Origin: Ambrosia x helenae | Lineage: Eukaryota > Streptophyta > Magnoliopsida > Asterales > Asteraceae | Assembly (NCBI GenBank): GCA_030844895.1 | Contig: CM061233.1 | Coordinates: 66,641,656-66,705,655 of the forward strand | Direction: 5' to 3' | Length of the DNA: 64,000 nucleotides | In this document: positions 63,698-64,000 of the stretch, in pieces | How the letters are laid out: the number at the start of each line of letters is the position of its first letter | How positions within the stretch are numbered: the stretch's first letter is position 1 | Notes under the pieces: model-generated | The model's input: only the letters and a program-made list of their open reading frames with translations | Databases searched by the model: none | Told to the model about the DNA's origin: nothing | Position numbers and translations under genes: made by a program

Positions 63698-64000
63698 ATC
63701 TCCACCTTGAGTAAATCAATCAAGATCTATCTCACTTATTAACCTCCCAAACAAGAATCAAAACTTGTTTCCTTCACTGATTTGATCATTAAATCAGCTG
63801 CATTCACTTCAGCCTTAAACAAGACCATTTTGACCTTTCTATTTTCTTCTGTCAAACACACATTTTTCTGTTTTTGCTGAATACAAACCTGACCCATGTT
63901 GTAGCTTTTCTTCCTAAATCACAACATCACCTAAAACCTGAAAATCACAGATTATTTGGAACCAGTCCCTATCCACAACTTCTGCACATTCAGCTTTCAC
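63330..64000 (-). mobile_element. 3' end of a Ty1/copia element, minus strand (continues right of window)
   Basis: Minus-strand reading from 64000: AT-rich worn sequence that may include VNAADLMIKS (an RNase H tail-like phrase near 63800), then the purine tract CTCAAGGTGGAGAT and an LTR beginning TGTTGGAAATG (63697) and ending TTTTACAACA (63330), 368 bp. The body and other LTR lie beyond the window. Confidence 0.65.

Overview
This window is nuclear DNA from a flowering plant, most likely a eudicot of the daisy family (Asteraceae). The evidence is one spliced gene of the plant-only DUF1666 family, a plant-type mobile-element complement (Ty1/copia, Ty3/gypsy chromovirus, Cassandra, L1-type LINE, Helitrons, hAT MITE, SINE-like units), and a copia element with an extra large ORF after pol of a kind I associate with Asteraceae genomes. 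The family call is an inference from recall, not a database result. No bacterial operon, CRISPR array or canonical rRNA or tRNA gene was seen.

Layout. 1-6400: the 3' two thirds of a Ty3/gypsy chromovirus with an open pol frame and a 2.6 kb LTR. It sits inside an older, minus-strand copia element (6401-24332). That element also carries a 1.1 kb solo LTR (6568-7676), a hAT-type MITE with a perfect 8-bp target duplication (9078-9682), and a very young plus-strand copia element (11924-23480; two 719-bp LTRs with three differences, duplication TGATT). 24333-31139: the only host gene, six exons at 25414-30464. 31140-34627: relics, including the 3' end of a poly-A retroposon, tandem repeats, an L1 LINE piece and a Cassandra solo LTR with its 5S-rRNA-like core. 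34628-49588: a long LTR with primer-binding site and non-coding interior, interrupted by a second LTR element (39267-48449, duplication GAAGT) that itself contains a decayed chromovirus (40201-45857). 49589-54120: SINE-like units (one split by a solo LTR), a fold-back element and a Helitron. 54121-60076: a TIR-bounded DNA element hosting a non-autonomous gypsy element on the minus strand. 60077-64000: a Harbinger-like relic, a second Helitron of the same family, one probable LTR, and the 3' end of another minus-strand copia element.

Functionally there is one cellular gene in a sea of nested transposons. The retroelement genes (gag, protease, integrase, reverse transcriptase, RNase H) work together within each element. 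Only the first chromovirus has a pol free of stops. The young copia has near-identical LTRs but a gag stop and several frame breaks. Insertion order can be read from nesting and target-site duplications: old copia first, then the gypsy, solo LTR, MITE and young copia.

I did not find a convincing unknown gene system. The most interesting items are the third ORF of the young copia with its leader-like upstream region, gag stops at nearly the same place in two related copia elements, a microsatellite seeded by an LTR family that became the junction with a truncated chromovirus, and a Helitron pair with diagnostic ends.
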